Origin: Klebsiella pneumoniae | Lineage (GTDB): Bacteria; Pseudomonadota; Gammaproteobacteria; Eutrophobiales; Eutrophobiaceae | Reading direction: 5' to 3' | Length of the DNA stretch: 64,000 nucleotides | Assembly (NCBI GenBank): GCA_945878555.1 | Contig: CAMDWI010000005.1 | Coordinates: forward strand, 1-64,000 | Shown here: positions 46,840 through 55,921 of the stretch, one piece after another | How the letters are laid out: every line of letters starts with the position of its first letter | How positions within the stretch are numbered: position 1 is the stretch's first letter | Made by a program: the position numbers and the translations under genes | The notes under the pieces: generated by a model | Told to the model about the DNA's origin: nothing | Seen by the model: only the letters and a program-made list of their open reading frames with translations | Databases searched by the model: none

Positions 46840-49443
46840 TCAGACGTTAGGCTCCAGACGCAACATTGCTTCCAGCGCTTTTGTCTGGGTGATGTCGACC
46901 ATAGTAATCACGACACCGTCGATCATATTGTCAATCCTGTGGTAGGGCATGATACGCACGGTAAACCACCGGTTGTCATCAGTGAATATCTGCTTTTCTG
47001 AAGTAACAAGCGTACGTAATGTTTCGAGTGCATCATGATGCATATCAGGATATTGCAGGCTGGTGGTCAAATCAGTAAGTGGTCGACCAATGTCACTTTC
47101 GCGCAGGTTGATAACCTTGGAGGCCCGATCGGTATAGCGGCGAACGTTCAGCTTCTGATCCAGAAACAGCAGGGCAATATCTATGCTATTGAGGACATTT
47201 TTCATATCGCTTTGGGCCAGGGCAAGATCATCTAGTTTTGACTGAAGTTCATTGTTAATCGTTTGCAATTCCTCATTCATGGACTGCATTTCTTCCTTGG
47301 AGGTAGTCAATTCCTCATTGGTCGATTGCAGTTCTTCGTTGGTTGATTGCAACTCCTCATTGGCCGATTGCAATTCTTCCCTTGAGGCACGTGTCTCCTC
47401 ACGCAAGCTGTTAATTTCATCCCGGTACTGTTGCAGCAGGACCGCAGAGGACGAGTCCACTGTGCCTTTCCCGTCCGGGGCTTTATCACCCGATAATTTT
47501 CTTATATCGCGGAAAACAATCATGGTCATGCCCTGCAAGGGAACCGGTTCGTGTAATGCCTGGACGGTAACATCCACGTGCAGTTCCTCTACGCCATTTT
47601 GTATACGCAGATTATGTAGATGTACCGGCTCAGCGTGCGTATATGACTCTCGAATGGCTGCAGAGATGGGTGCGCGCAGTCCATCACGTGCCATCGCGTG
47701 AAAATTCCAGTTGACCTTGCCGGCAGCAGGCTCCAGATATTTTCCTGTGCGCCCATTGATGTAAATTATATCGCCATCCTTGTTGAGGATGACTGCTGCC
47801 GGTGCATAAACCTGTAACAGGATATGTTCTGCTGCCGATTGCAGGTTATCGTCTGGCTGACCGCGGACTTTCGGTGGTCTCACATGGAGCTCCTTGTTCT
47901 TTGTGGTTAGTGGTGGAAAGGAGCTCAGCAGGAATTCAGGTTTACCCCTGGAGGCATGATCCTGACTCTGATAAATTCGCAGTTTATTCTCAACAGGTAC
48001 AAACAGGTGTTTTGACCTGCCAACCGTTTCTGATTTCCCCAGCAACAATACTCCGCCCGGGCGCATACTGTAGTGAAACAGGGGCAGGAGCCTGTCCTGT
48101 AGCTGGGCATCAAAATAGATCAGCAGGTTACGGCAGGCGATTAGATCAAGCCTGGTGAATGGCGGGTCAAGTACCACATCATGCGTCGCAAACAGCACCA
48201 TATCACGGATACTCTGGATGACACGGTAATGCTTCTCATGAGAAGTAAAGTAGTGTGCCAGTCTTTCCGGTGAGATGCTGGCCTCTATCGAACGGGGGTA
48301 TTCGCCGCGTCTGGCTATCGCAATAGCGTCAGCGCTGAGATCCGAGGCAAAGATTTGGACAGTGAATTTGTGTGGTTGTGGCAAGTGCTGGAGTAGCTCA
48401 CTAAACACTATGGCAAGAGAGTAAGCCTCTTCGCCCGTTGAACAACCCACGCACCAGGCACGCAATTCGGGTACATTTGAACGTCTGGCAAGCAGTTCAG
48501 GCAAGGCAACCTCTGCCAGATATTCCCACACTGGAGCGTCACGAAAGAAGCTGGTGACCCCGATCAGCAGTTCCTTGAACAGCAGTTCAATCTCCAGCAC
48601 ATTTTGTTTCAGGAATTCCGCATAAACTACCATTGAGTCAATATTATGAATTGCCATGCGACGGCTTATTCGTCGATGCAGGGTGTTGACTTTGTAGAGG
48701 GTAAAATCATGCCGGGTATGTTGACGCAGTAACTGGATGATCAACTCCAGCGGCGTTGAGGTAGTGTCTTCAGACGGAGTTGCCTCGGTATTTATCACCG
48801 GATCCGGCACCTGCTTTATGTAAGACAGTATACGGAGAGGCAGCTCGGCGGCTGGCCCGACAATATCGGCACAACCAGCATTGATGGCACTTGTTGGCAT
48901 GGAATCAAACTGCGCTGAGGCGGGATCCTGTACCACGTTCAGGCCTCCCACTGCCTTGATTGCCTGCATGCCGAGTGTACCGTCTGAACCCATACCTGAA
49001 AGTATGACCGCAATGGCACGTTCACCCTGTACGCTGGCAAGTGATGAAAACAACACATTAACCGGCAATCGCAAACCACGAGGTTCCGCGGGCAGCGTCA
49101 CCTTGAGTCTGTCACCTTGCACGCTGAGTTCCGTGTTTGGTGCGATTACATACACGCTATCCGGTACGATACGCATGCCCTGTTTGGCCTCAACCACAGG
49201 CATGCGGGTGTTACGCTGCAATAGTTTGGTTAATAATGCGGTACGTGTCGGGTCCAGATGTTGAACGATGATATAGGCCATGCCGGTGTTGGCTGGTGTC
49301 TGTCCCAGAAACAGATCAAGTGCTTCCAGCCCACCGGCCGAGGCACCAATTGCTACAACTCGCGTTGTGGCAACAGCAGCGTACTCAGACTGGTCAGTAG
49401 CAGTTATAGGGGGCAAGTTAATACATATCTCTGTAAACGCCAC
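46840..49443 (-). CDS. CheB-CheR fusion with coiled coil and PAS domain
   Basis: 867-residue regulator. CheB-like methylesterase at the N-terminus: Ser35 in AIGASAGGLEAL, His62 in VQHLDPTRTALL, Asp154 in SGMGSDGTLGM. CheR methyltransferase in the middle: SFFRDAPVWEYL, CVGCSTGEEAYSLAI, LSADAIAIARRGEYPRS, LIACRNLLIYF. Then come a PAS-like segment (AAVILNKDGDIIYINGRTG), a long heptad coiled coil (SREELQSANEELQSTNEELQ), and a last PAS domain ending VVITMVDITQTK. The histidine kinase found in many relatives is absent. A GTG start is assumed. No chemoreceptors or other che genes are present. Confidence 0.9.
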   Translation of the reverse strand: MAFTEICINLPPITATDQSEYAAVATTRVVAIGASAGGLEALDLFLGQTPANTGMAYIIVQHLDPTRTALLTKLLQRNTRMPVVEAKQGMRIVPDSVYVIAPNTELSVQGDRLKVTLPAEPRGLRLPVNVLFSSLASVQGERAIAVILSGMGSDGTLGMQAIKAVGGLNVVQDPASAQFDSMPTSAINAGCADIVGPAAELPLRILSYIKQVPDPVINTEATPSEDTTSTPLELIIQLLRQHTRHDFTLYKVNTLHRRISRRMAIHNIDSMVVYAEFLKQNVLEIELLFKELLIGVTSFFRDAPVWEYLAEVALPELLARRSNVPELRAWCVGCSTGEEAYSLAIVFSELLQHLPQPHKFTVQIFASDLSADAIAIARRGEYPRSIEASISPERLAHYFTSHEKHYRVIQSIRDMVLFATHDVVLDPPFTRLDLIACRNLLIYFDAQLQDRLLPLFHYSMRPGGVLLLGKSETVGRSKHLFVPVENKLRIYQSQDHASRGKPEFLLSSFPPLTTKNKELHVRPPKVRGQPDDNLQSAAEHILLQVYAPAAVILNKDGDIIYINGRTGKYLEPAAGKVNWNFHAMARDGLRAPISAAIRESYTHAEPVHLHNLRIQNGVEELHVDVTVQALHEPVPLQGMTMIVFRDIRKLSGDKAPDGKGTVDSSSAVLLQQYRDEINSLREETRASREELQSANEELQSTNEELQSTNEELTTSKEEMQSMNEELQTINNELQSKLDDLALAQSDMKNVLNSIDIALLFLDQKLNVRRYTDRASKVINLRESDIGRPLTDLTTSLQYPDMHHDALETLRTLVTSEKQIFTDDNRWFTVRIMPYHRIDNMIDGVVITMVDITQTKALEAMLRLEPNV

Positions 49444-49464
49444 CTGGCATGGCTGTCAAAATCC

Positions 49465-50052
49465 TTACACTGTAACAACCATCAGTATTGCCTCATCGCC
49501 CGGAGTAAGGGTGGCTGTGATCCTGAGCAAACGCGGGACAGTATCACTGCTGGCCATTTGCACGGCACAAGATCCGCCGGTGCGATCCTCGCGTATTTTT
49601 TTCAGCATGGTGCTGATTGTTAAACGGCTTGCGGGGGGGAAATAACTGTGGAGCAGTGTATTGACAATTTCGCCCTGGTCGACTCCAAGCAATGTAGACC
49701 CGGCCAGATTGCCTTCTATAATACGGTCATCGTGATTAACGACGAAATATCCAATTGGAGCATAATTATAGAGCGTAGTGTAATAGTTCAGCGCATGGAC
49801 AAGATCATGTTCATTGGCTTCAAGTTGTTCATGTTGCAAGTCCAGTTCCACCTGATATGTCTGCAATTCATGTAACAATTTGAGCGCAGCATCCGCCTGC
49901 CTGGGATCACTGGCAAGCTGGTAAAGGAGCGCGAGAGTATCTGTATTGAGTGTGTAATCCCTGGATTGTGGGGCAGTGCCTTGTTTAAGACGATGTTCAG
50001 CTTCAATTCGCAATTGACTTTGCTTGTTCAGAATAAAACCGGGATGTTGCAT
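49465..50052 (-). CDS. PAS-domain sensory protein
   Basis: 195 residues. An N-terminal helical region (LLHELQTYQVELDLQHEQLE, coiled-coil like) leads to a PAS domain: YYTTLYNYAPIGYFVVNHDD, EGNLAGSTLLGVDQGEIV, then the closing strands LRITATLTPGDEAILMVVTV. No output domain. ATG 50052 follows AGGAAGG. Its stop is 21 bases from the start of the CheB-CheR gene, so the two are one transcription unit and this may be its input subunit. Proteins of this build also occur as stand-alone partners of CheB-CheR-PAS fusions. Confidence 0.85.
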   Translation of the reverse strand: MQHPGFILNKQSQLRIEAEHRLKQGTAPQSRDYTLNTDTLALLYQLASDPRQADAALKLLHELQTYQVELDLQHEQLEANEHDLVHALNYYTTLYNYAPIGYFVVNHDDRIIEGNLAGSTLLGVDQGEIVNTLLHSYFPPASRLTISTMLKKIREDRTGGSCAVQMASSDTVPRLLRITATLTPGDEAILMVVTV

Positions 50053-50399
50053 ATAGTCCTTCCTGCGCAGTAATCAGCGATCACCTTCATTGCATTATAG
50101 TTCATTGCCACAGGGAGCATGACACTATTTCTGTACAGATAGTGTCACCATGCCTGTAGACCAGGGACATCACTGCCTCAGTTGTCCTAACCCGAATAAC
50201 ACCACCAGGACATCGGTTGTGTACGTTAACGAACTGATCATATTTCTACTTCAGGGCAATATACGCCCAACTTTAATCATCGGATAAATTCTTTTGTTTC
50301 TTCAGCAACTCCGAAATGAGTGGCTGGATTCAACAACAATTCTGCATGTTTAAAACCGCTAAACATCTTCGTTTTACCTACAGCAATCAGGAGTAGTAG
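50053..50399. other. Divergent intergenic region, PAS gene / OmpA gene
   Basis: About 347 bases without a gene. It holds the inverted repeat at 50120-50147 and, towards 50400, the OmpA-type gene leader with AGGAG. Confidence 0.5.
50120..50147. repeat. 28-base inverted repeat in the PAS/OmpA intergenic region
   Basis: TGACACTAT / ATAGTGTCA (9 bp) encloses TT and a central palindrome CTGTACAG. It is 68 bases upstream of the PAS gene start on the minus strand. It could be an operator for the sensory pair or part of a terminator; no U-run is present. Confidence 0.55.
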
Positions 50400-51623
50400 A
50401 TGAAAACAACAATAATAAACGCAGTAATAATAACGTTGGTTGAATTATTATTACCCGGTAACCAGGCTGTTATGGCTGCGGATACAGGCCTGTACCTTGG
50501 CGCTGGTATTGGCCGGACAACACACACAACCGATGAAGCCGAGGCCCTGATGAAACTGTTCGGGACCGGTTTCACCATTGAGGATGACAAGGAAGATGAG
50601 ATCGACCTTGGATATAAAGTGTTCGGCGGGTACAAGTTCAATTCCAGCTTGGCTGTTGAGGCCGGTTACTTTGATTTGGGCGAATCCGGTTATTTTCTCC
50701 AGAACTCACCGCCAGGAACATTCGAGGCCGCAACCAGGTTGAAAGGTATCAACCTCGATCTGGTAGGTATGATGCCATTCTCTGAGCAGTTGTCAGGCTT
50801 GATCCTGTTCGGTGGTAATTACGCACAGACTAACAATCTGTTTAGAGGAACCGGTTCAACCCATATGCCCCCCACTCGCACCCGCGAACGTGATATCGAC
50901 TATAAGTACGGCCTCGGAATGCAGTATGACTTTACAGAATCACTTGCCTTCCGTGCTGAGGCAGAACAATACAGGATCAACGATGCTTTCAGCGAAAAGA
51001 AGGGCGTTAACTTTTATTCCGCAGGACTGGTATATAGCTTCGGTGGATCTGAACCGGCACCGGCTCCTCGCAAGGAAGAACCAATGCCTGTAAAACCGGC
51101 ACCCGTAGACACTGATGGTGATGGCGTAACCGATAATAATGACCGTTGCCCGAATACACCGCGTGGCGTTGCTGTGAACAGTACGGGTTGCCCGCTGGAC
51201 ACTGATGGTGACGGTGTGGTAGATGCCAGCGACCAGTGCGCCAATACACCTGCCGGTCAGAAAGTAAATGCCGTTGGTTGTCATGTCATCCTGAGTCTGG
51301 AAGGCGTCAATTTCCCGTATGATAGTGCGGTATTGACAGCAACCGCGGAGAGCAAACTGAATACTGCGATTGACATGCTCAAGGGTAACCCGGCCATGAA
51401 CATCGTGGTTGAAGGTCATACCGATAATGTGGGCTCTGACGCTTACAATATGTCCTTATCAGAACGCCGTGCCCAGTCCGTGGGCAACTACCTTGTCCGT
51501 AACGGCATCAATAATAACCGTTTGATAGTGAAAGGCATGGGCGAAAATTTGCCGGTTGCCAGCAATGACACTGATGCGGGCCGTGCTCAAAACAGACGTG
51601 TGGACCTCGTAACCAACAATTAA
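50400..51623 (+). CDS. OmpA-family outer-membrane protein with thrombospondin type 3 repeats
   Basis: 407 residues. Signal peptide then an eight-strand OmpA-like barrel with an acidic insertion (YKVFGGYKFNSSLAVEAGYF, YKYGLGMQYDFTESLAFRAE). Next are two Ca-binding thrombospondin type 3 repeats (DTDGDGVTDNNDRCPNTP and DTDGDGVVDASDQCANTP) and a C-terminal OmpA peptidoglycan-binding domain (VEGHTDNVGSDAYNMSLSER, RAQSVGNYLVRNGI). AGGAG precedes the start at a distance of about 5-6 bases. Confidence 0.95.
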   Translation: MKTTIINAVIITLVELLLPGNQAVMAADTGLYLGAGIGRTTHTTDEAEALMKLFGTGFTIEDDKEDEIDLGYKVFGGYKFNSSLAVEAGYFDLGESGYFLQNSPPGTFEAATRLKGINLDLVGMMPFSEQLSGLILFGGNYAQTNNLFRGTGSTHMPPTRTRERDIDYKYGLGMQYDFTESLAFRAEAEQYRINDAFSEKKGVNFYSAGLVYSFGGSEPAPAPRKEEPMPVKPAPVDTDGDGVTDNNDRCPNTPRGVAVNSTGCPLDTDGDGVVDASDQCANTPAGQKVNAVGCHVILSLEGVNFPYDSAVLTATAESKLNTAIDMLKGNPAMNIVVEGHTDNVGSDAYNMSLSERRAQSVGNYLVRNGINNNRLIVKGMGENLPVASNDTDAGRAQNRRVDLVTNN

Positions 51624-51641
51624 GCTGCCGTAACATCGGGT

Positions 51642-51682
51642 CGGAGACAACTGAGAGTACCTGTTAATCTCAGTTATCTCCG
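51642..51682 (+). terminator. Hairpin downstream of the OmpA-type gene
   Basis: 15-base arms CGGAGACAACTGAGA and TCTCAGTTATCTCCG with one mismatch and an 11-base loop. It starts 18 bases past the stop and is followed by a pyrimidine-rich stretch (CCCTTTCATCCTTTCTTT). Confidence 0.7.
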
Positions 51683-51871
51683 GCCCTTTCATCCTTTCTT
51701 TACCCTGTTATGCCAAACTCCCTGCCCCCATCGGGAACGTGCCTGAACACCCTCCATCTGACCGATTATGGGTAACCTCTGATTTATCATCGACTCTGTG
51801 CCTTGTCACACATATCTGGCCAGAAAATATTGCCATAATTAGGGAGTTGCTCCCCATAAGGAGGTTCTTGT

Positions 51872-52534
51872 TTGAAATATCCAGACAAACTCAAAGTATC
51901 ACTACACACCCTTGTTCTCTATCTGTGCTGCTGTTTCAGCATCCTGGCTGTAGCGCAACCGCTCAAACCGGGGCCGGATGAAATCACGCGCCTGACTGTA
52001 GACGAGATCATGACCGATATGCGCGAGAATCAGGTTTTGTATACGCGTAATCGTGCCGGGCTGGATGCGATGGTGGAAAAACGCTTGATACCGCGATTCA
52101 ACTTCAAGGTGATGACACAACTGGCTGTTGGTAAATACTGGCAAAGCGCCAGCGCTGAACAGAAAGCCGCGCTGGAACAGGAGTTTCGGATCCTGTTGGT
52201 CCGAACCTACAGCAATCTGTTGTTCTCAAACCTGAACAAGTTGTATTCAAATCGCAATGAATCCGCCTCGGTACATACAACCAACATCATAAAGAATGGC
52301 GACGCCATCGTTGAGCTGGTTCTGGATAGTGATACCAGTCAAAGTGCATCATTGGCCCTACGGATGCGCCGTCACCTCGAAGACTGGAAGGTCATCGACG
52401 TTTCTTATAATGGCATCAGCCTGATAGTGAGCTACCGCGCGAGTTTTGTTCGTGAAATCGGCCATTCAGGACTCGACGGTATGATTGCCAGCCTTTCCAC
52501 CAAGAACCTGGCGAACCGGACTAACCTGAAATAG
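51872..52534 (+). CDS. MlaC/Ttg2D-family phospholipid-binding periplasmic protein
   Basis: 220 residues from TTG 51872, seven bases after AAGGAGG. Signal peptide (LVLYLCCCFSILAVAQPLKP), then the MlaC fold: ITRLTVDEIMTDMRENQVL, RFNFKVMTQLAVGKYWQSAS with AEQKAALEQEFRILLVRTYS, and VELVLDSDTSQSASLALRM near the end. MlaC ferries phospholipids between membranes. None of the other mla genes is nearby, so it may belong to a different transport system or be a stand-alone member. Confidence 0.85.
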   Translation: MKYPDKLKVSLHTLVLYLCCCFSILAVAQPLKPGPDEITRLTVDEIMTDMRENQVLYTRNRAGLDAMVEKRLIPRFNFKVMTQLAVGKYWQSASAEQKAALEQEFRILLVRTYSNLLFSNLNKLYSNRNESASVHTTNIIKNGDAIVELVLDSDTSQSASLALRMRRHLEDWKVIDVSYNGISLIVSYRASFVREIGHSGLDGMIASLSTKNLANRTNLK

Positions 52535-52568
52535 AGTTCGGGGGAGAATTAAATTGGTTCAGTAGAAA

Positions 52569-52599
52569 AAGTCCAGGGTGCTCACGCAACCCTGGACTT
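52569..52599 (-). terminator. Intrinsic terminator for the small Cys-rich gene
   Basis: Stem AAGTCCAGGGT / ACCCTGGACTT with a 9-base loop. On the minus strand it is followed by TTTTT, so it ends the small gene at 52628; it may also stop the MlaC-like gene on the other strand. Confidence 0.8.
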
Positions 52600-52627
52600 G
52601 ATGTTATACCAGATATAGCAGTGACTA

Positions 52628-52774
52628 TTATTTGGCTGGTGTCACTTTTTTCATTTGTTGCCCGCAACATAACTCACTATGCGGCATCGAAGGCGGGCAA
52701 TGACAGGGCTTCTCATATACCAACTGTGCACCACATTTCTCACAACGGTAATGTTCTCCGGTTTCTCTAGACAT
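52628..52774 (-). CDS. Small Cys-rich zinc-ribbon-like protein
   Basis: A 48-residue protein read directly from the minus strand, ATG at 52774 with GGAGGGTGTT upstream. The sequence has a CxxC knuckle (HYRCEKCGAQLVYEKP) and three further Cys clusters (PCHCPPSM, ELCCGQQM). It looks like a desulforedoxin- or zinc-ribbon-like metal-binding domain (six Cys plus His). A strong terminator follows. It is divergent from the HMA-SafE gene, with an FNR-like site between, so low-oxygen or metal control is plausible. Confidence 0.75.
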   Translation of the reverse strand: MSRETGEHYRCEKCGAQLVYEKPCHCPPSMPHSELCCGQQMKKVTPAK

Positions 52775-52907
52775 AACACCCTCCAGTTAATTTAAACGTT
52801 CATCTTGTTAATAGTCTATTGCCAGTAATATAGCAACATCTATTCATCGCATCCTGCTGTTATCACATTCATGGCTGAGATATTATTAGTGCCCCAAAAA
52901 CCTGATC

Positions 52908-52921
52908 TAGATCCAGATCAA
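52908..52921. promoter_or_regulatory. Possible FNR/Anr-type site
   Basis: TAGATCCAGATCAA; its complement reads TTGAT-CTGG-ATCTA, one base off the consensus TTGAT-N4-ATCAA. It lies between the small Cys-rich gene (minus) and the HMA-SafE gene (plus). Only the match is seen; regulation is inference. Confidence 0.35.
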
Positions 52922-53051
52922 TACATAGTGTCGTCGCTACTTACATTCGCTGGTATTGATAGATTTCGTCCGCATATACTGAGTCAGGCCTGCGATCGGA
53001 CAGATACAGACGGTGTAACAGGGAGGAGCGTGTAATCCGGGAGAGATCATT

Positions 53052-54113
53052 ATGTCCGAATCAGTGTCGTGCTCTATTACTGTAAAAGGGATGCAGTGTT
53101 CAGGCTGCGAATCCACAATTGAAACTGCCGTGGGCAAACTGTCTGGTGTGCAGACAGTCGATGCCAGTCATACGGCGGAACGAGTAGAAGTAAAATTCGA
53201 TCCGGAACAGGTAGGTACCGGAGCGATCGCTGCTGCAATAAAAGACAAGGGTTATGAGGTGCAGGAAGTGACTGTCGCCGCAAGCAAGCCTGTCAGCGTA
53301 CCCCAGACCCTCAAGGGAGGAACTATCACTATCCACCCTGTCAACCCTCCTGTGTCTACGGGTTACCGCCTGCGCCATATACTGGTATTCATCCTGCTGT
53401 TGGTCATTGTGGGAGGCGTGGTGCAGTGGGGTCGCAGCCTCATGCCGGGCGTGATGCAGCAACTGAACGCCGATATCAGTTATGCGATGCTGTTTGCACT
53501 TGGGTTTCTTACCGGCTTTCATTGTATCGGCATGTGCGGCAGTTTCGTTGTCAGCTATGTAGACAAAACCGCAAGTACCGCACGGACGGCAATGGCTCAC
53601 ACTGCTTATGGTATCGGCAAGACCCTGTCGTATACCACGATAGGTGGTTTGTTCGGGTTGCTGGGCGCGTTGGTCACTATCACACCCGTCATGCGAGGTT
53701 ACGCCGCTCTGATCGCCGGTGTATTTCTGGTGCTGTTCGGCTTGAAGATGCTGAACCTGACCCCTGCCCTGCGCTTCTTCAGCCTGCATTTTCCCAAACA
53801 GCTGACTCGCACAGTCACCGCCGAACTTGGCAAGCCCCGCCGCCCTTTCATCATCGGCCTGCTTAACGGGCTGCTGCTCGGATGCGGCCCCTTGCAAGCG
53901 ATGTACATCATGGCAGCCGGTACGGGCAGCCCGGTCGAAGGTGCCGCACGACTGTTCTTTTTCGGACTCGGGACACTGCCACCGCTACTGGGCTTTGGAT
54001 TCTTCGCCTCCTTCCTCTCCCGCAAGGCGATAAGCGAGATCGTCCGTGTTTCCGGCGTACTGGTCATTTTCATGGGTGGGATGATGTTGAATCGGGGTCT
54101 CATGTTGATCTGA
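53052..54113 (+). CDS. HMA metal-binding domain fused to a SafE/TauE-type membrane protein
   Basis: 353 residues. The N-terminal 70 residues form a heavy-metal-associated domain with CxxC (MQCSGCESTIETAV, Cys16 and Cys19). A membrane span follows (ILVFILLLVIVGGVVQWG), then a polytopic domain of the SafE/DsbD transmembrane type: LFALGFLTGFHCIGMCGSFV carries the conserved Cys pair, then AHTAYGIGKTLSYTTIGGLFG and GLLNGLLLGCGPLQAMYI. Such fusions are linked to copper delivery to cbb3 oxidases or to thiol transfer. The partners here are unknown. Confidence 0.88.
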   Translation: MSESVSCSITVKGMQCSGCESTIETAVGKLSGVQTVDASHTAERVEVKFDPEQVGTGAIAAAIKDKGYEVQEVTVAASKPVSVPQTLKGGTITIHPVNPPVSTGYRLRHILVFILLLVIVGGVVQWGRSLMPGVMQQLNADISYAMLFALGFLTGFHCIGMCGSFVVSYVDKTASTARTAMAHTAYGIGKTLSYTTIGGLFGLLGALVTITPVMRGYAALIAGVFLVLFGLKMLNLTPALRFFSLHFPKQLTRTVTAELGKPRRPFIIGLLNGLLLGCGPLQAMYIMAAGTGSPVEGAARLFFFGLGTLPPLLGFGFFASFLSRKAISEIVRVSGVLVIFMGGMMLNRGLMLI

Positions 54114-54218
54114 ATTATCAAACATTGGTGTCGTGCCGGAGTTCCGGGAAGAGTTAATTTAATTCATTCCGATACCGTCCACGTGATTCTTGCGCACAAT
54201 TTCCGATATGATGACACC

Positions 54219-54854
54219 ATGTGCGGCCGCTTCGCGTTCTGGAACGACAAAAACACCATAGTTCAACATTACCAGTTGAACGATGCACCCGCTTTTTACA
54301 CGGGTTATAACGTCGTGCCTTCGTATGACATTGCTGTTGTTCGCCGCCGGACGGACGGCAACCGTGAACTGGCGAACTGTCACTGGGGGCTGATCCCGCA
54401 CTGGGCGAAGGATACGAAGCTGCAACCGGCGAATGCGAGGGCCGATGGCGTAAGTAAAAAGCCGTTTTTTCGCGATGCATTCCGGCACCGGCGTTGTCTG
54501 ATACCCGCGAATGGCTACTACGAATGGAGTGAGACGAACGGTCGCAAACAGCCCTGGTTTATCCGGCTTAAAGACAGCGAATTGCTCTCCTTTGCGGGTA
54601 TCTGTTCACGTCGGGAGTCTCCGGACAACATCATTGAAAGCTGTGCGCTTATCACCACCGAACCGAATCCTTACCTTGCGAAAATCCATGACCGTATGCC
54701 GGTCATCATCCCGCCCGATCGGTATGACGAGTGGCTGGATAAGGGCGGTGAATCGATGTTGCTGCCGTATACGGGTGCAATGGAGGCCTGGCCGGTCAGC
54801 ACAGCGGTAAACAGCCCGAAGAACCAGGGGCCGGAATTGATCAGGCCAATATAA
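54219..54854 (+). CDS. SRAP peptidase (YedK/HMCES family)
   Basis: 211 residues. The start at 54219 places Cys2 after Met removal (MCGRFAF), the catalytic residue that links to abasic sites in single-stranded DNA. Other family motifs: CHWGLIPHWAKD, LQPANARADGVSKKPFFR with FRHRRCLIPANGYYEW, and ALITTEPNPYLAKIHDRMPV with the conserved His. An upstream in-frame Met would add 12 residues and bury Cys2, so it was rejected. Confidence 0.95.
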   Translation: MCGRFAFWNDKNTIVQHYQLNDAPAFYTGYNVVPSYDIAVVRRRTDGNRELANCHWGLIPHWAKDTKLQPANARADGVSKKPFFRDAFRHRRCLIPANGYYEWSETNGRKQPWFIRLKDSELLSFAGICSRRESPDNIIESCALITTEPNPYLAKIHDRMPVIIPPDRYDEWLDKGGESMLLPYTGAMEAWPVSTAVNSPKNQGPELIRPI

Positions 54855-54857
54855 AAA

Positions 54858-54883
54858 TCCGGGGGCAGTTTACCTGTCCCGGA
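54858..54883. terminator. Weak hairpin between convergent SRAP and dehydrogenase genes
   Basis: TCCGGGGGCAG and CTGTCCCGGA form an imperfect stem with a small loop, between two convergent stop codons. The stem is uneven, so confidence is low. Confidence 0.4.
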
Positions 54884-54912
54884 AAGAGTGATATTGACCT
54901 GAACTTGTATAG

Positions 54913-55761
54913 TCAGAAAGGATAGGTAGCGCCTCCACCCACAGGCAGAATTTGCCCTGTAATAAACGATGCATCATCAGAGGCAAGGAACACAATCGCG
55001 GCGGCCTGTTCCTCAGATAAACCTTTACGACCCATCGGAATTTCAAATTTCCGACGCTGATTGACGATCTCCGCACTTTCCTGTTTTTCTTCGTCTGTCT
55101 GGGGCCGGGTGAGCGCGTCGTATCCATGTGTACGGCCAGTGACACGATCTTCAGCCTCGGTTGCGTGCGGTGCCACCACATTAACCCGCACATTATGCGG
55201 TGCCAGTTCCTTCGCCAGAGATGTGGTCAGCGCCATGACTCCGCCTTTTGCCGCTGCATACGGGACCCGATAGGTACTGGATACAGCATGTGTAGACAAA
55301 TTCACGATGGCACCCGATTTTTGTTCCAGCATAACGGGAGCGACAGCCCAGCATAGCCATAAAGACGGCCAGAATGACTTGTTTATCTCGGCCTCAATCT
55401 GGGCAGGTTCATACGTCCAGAACCACTTTCCCCAGATTGTTCCACCGACAATATTTGCCAGGGCATCAATACGGCCATATTGCTGCCTGGTGCTGTTAAT
55501 CAGATCTACACACACTTCCCGACTGGTTAAATCTCCGATGAACGGTGTCGCCGTCGCACCAAAATCACGCAACTGCTGACAGACCTTGTCTGCGGTTTCC
55601 TTTACGATGTCCGCAACAACAACAATTCCACCTTCTTGCGCAAACCTGCGAGCAGTGGCACTACCAATTCCCTGACCGGCACCGGCCACTACGCAAACTT
55701 TACCCTCAAAACGACGTGCGCCATGGGCACGAAAATCAAGAACCTTCGGATCAATGGACAT
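54913..55761 (-). CDS. Short-chain dehydrogenase, BenD-like
   Basis: 282-residue SDR. NAD-binding motif CVVAGAGQGIGSATARRFA; catalytic Ser in IVNLSTHAVSS and Tyr-x3-Lys in PYAAAKGGVMA; C-terminal GQILPVGGGATYPF. The overall pattern (RRFEGKVCVVAGAGQGIG; ELAPHNVRVNVVAPHATEAE) is that of the 1,6-dihydroxycyclohexadiene carboxylate dehydrogenase (BenD) group, which dehydrogenates cis-diols. No ring-hydroxylating dioxygenase genes are nearby, so the substrate is open. Confidence 0.85.
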   Translation of the reverse strand: MSIDPKVLDFRAHGARRFEGKVCVVAGAGQGIGSATARRFAQEGGIVVVADIVKETADKVCQQLRDFGATATPFIGDLTSREVCVDLINSTRQQYGRIDALANIVGGTIWGKWFWTYEPAQIEAEINKSFWPSLWLCWAVAPVMLEQKSGAIVNLSTHAVSSTYRVPYAAAKGGVMALTTSLAKELAPHNVRVNVVAPHATEAEDRVTGRTHGYDALTRPQTDEEKQESAEIVNQRRKFEIPMGRKGLSEEQAAAIVFLASDDASFITGQILPVGGGATYPF

Positions 55762-55921
55762 CTGTCATACGCTCCTGTTCAAAAATAATTTAATCTCATC
55801 AGCATATATTACCGCAGGAATCCTGCCCATATCCCCCCTGATGTTTGATTTCTGTAATTGACACAACCCCAGTGGTACTTTACCACTCTTGACATTTGGG
55901 GGACATTAGTTAGAAGACAAT

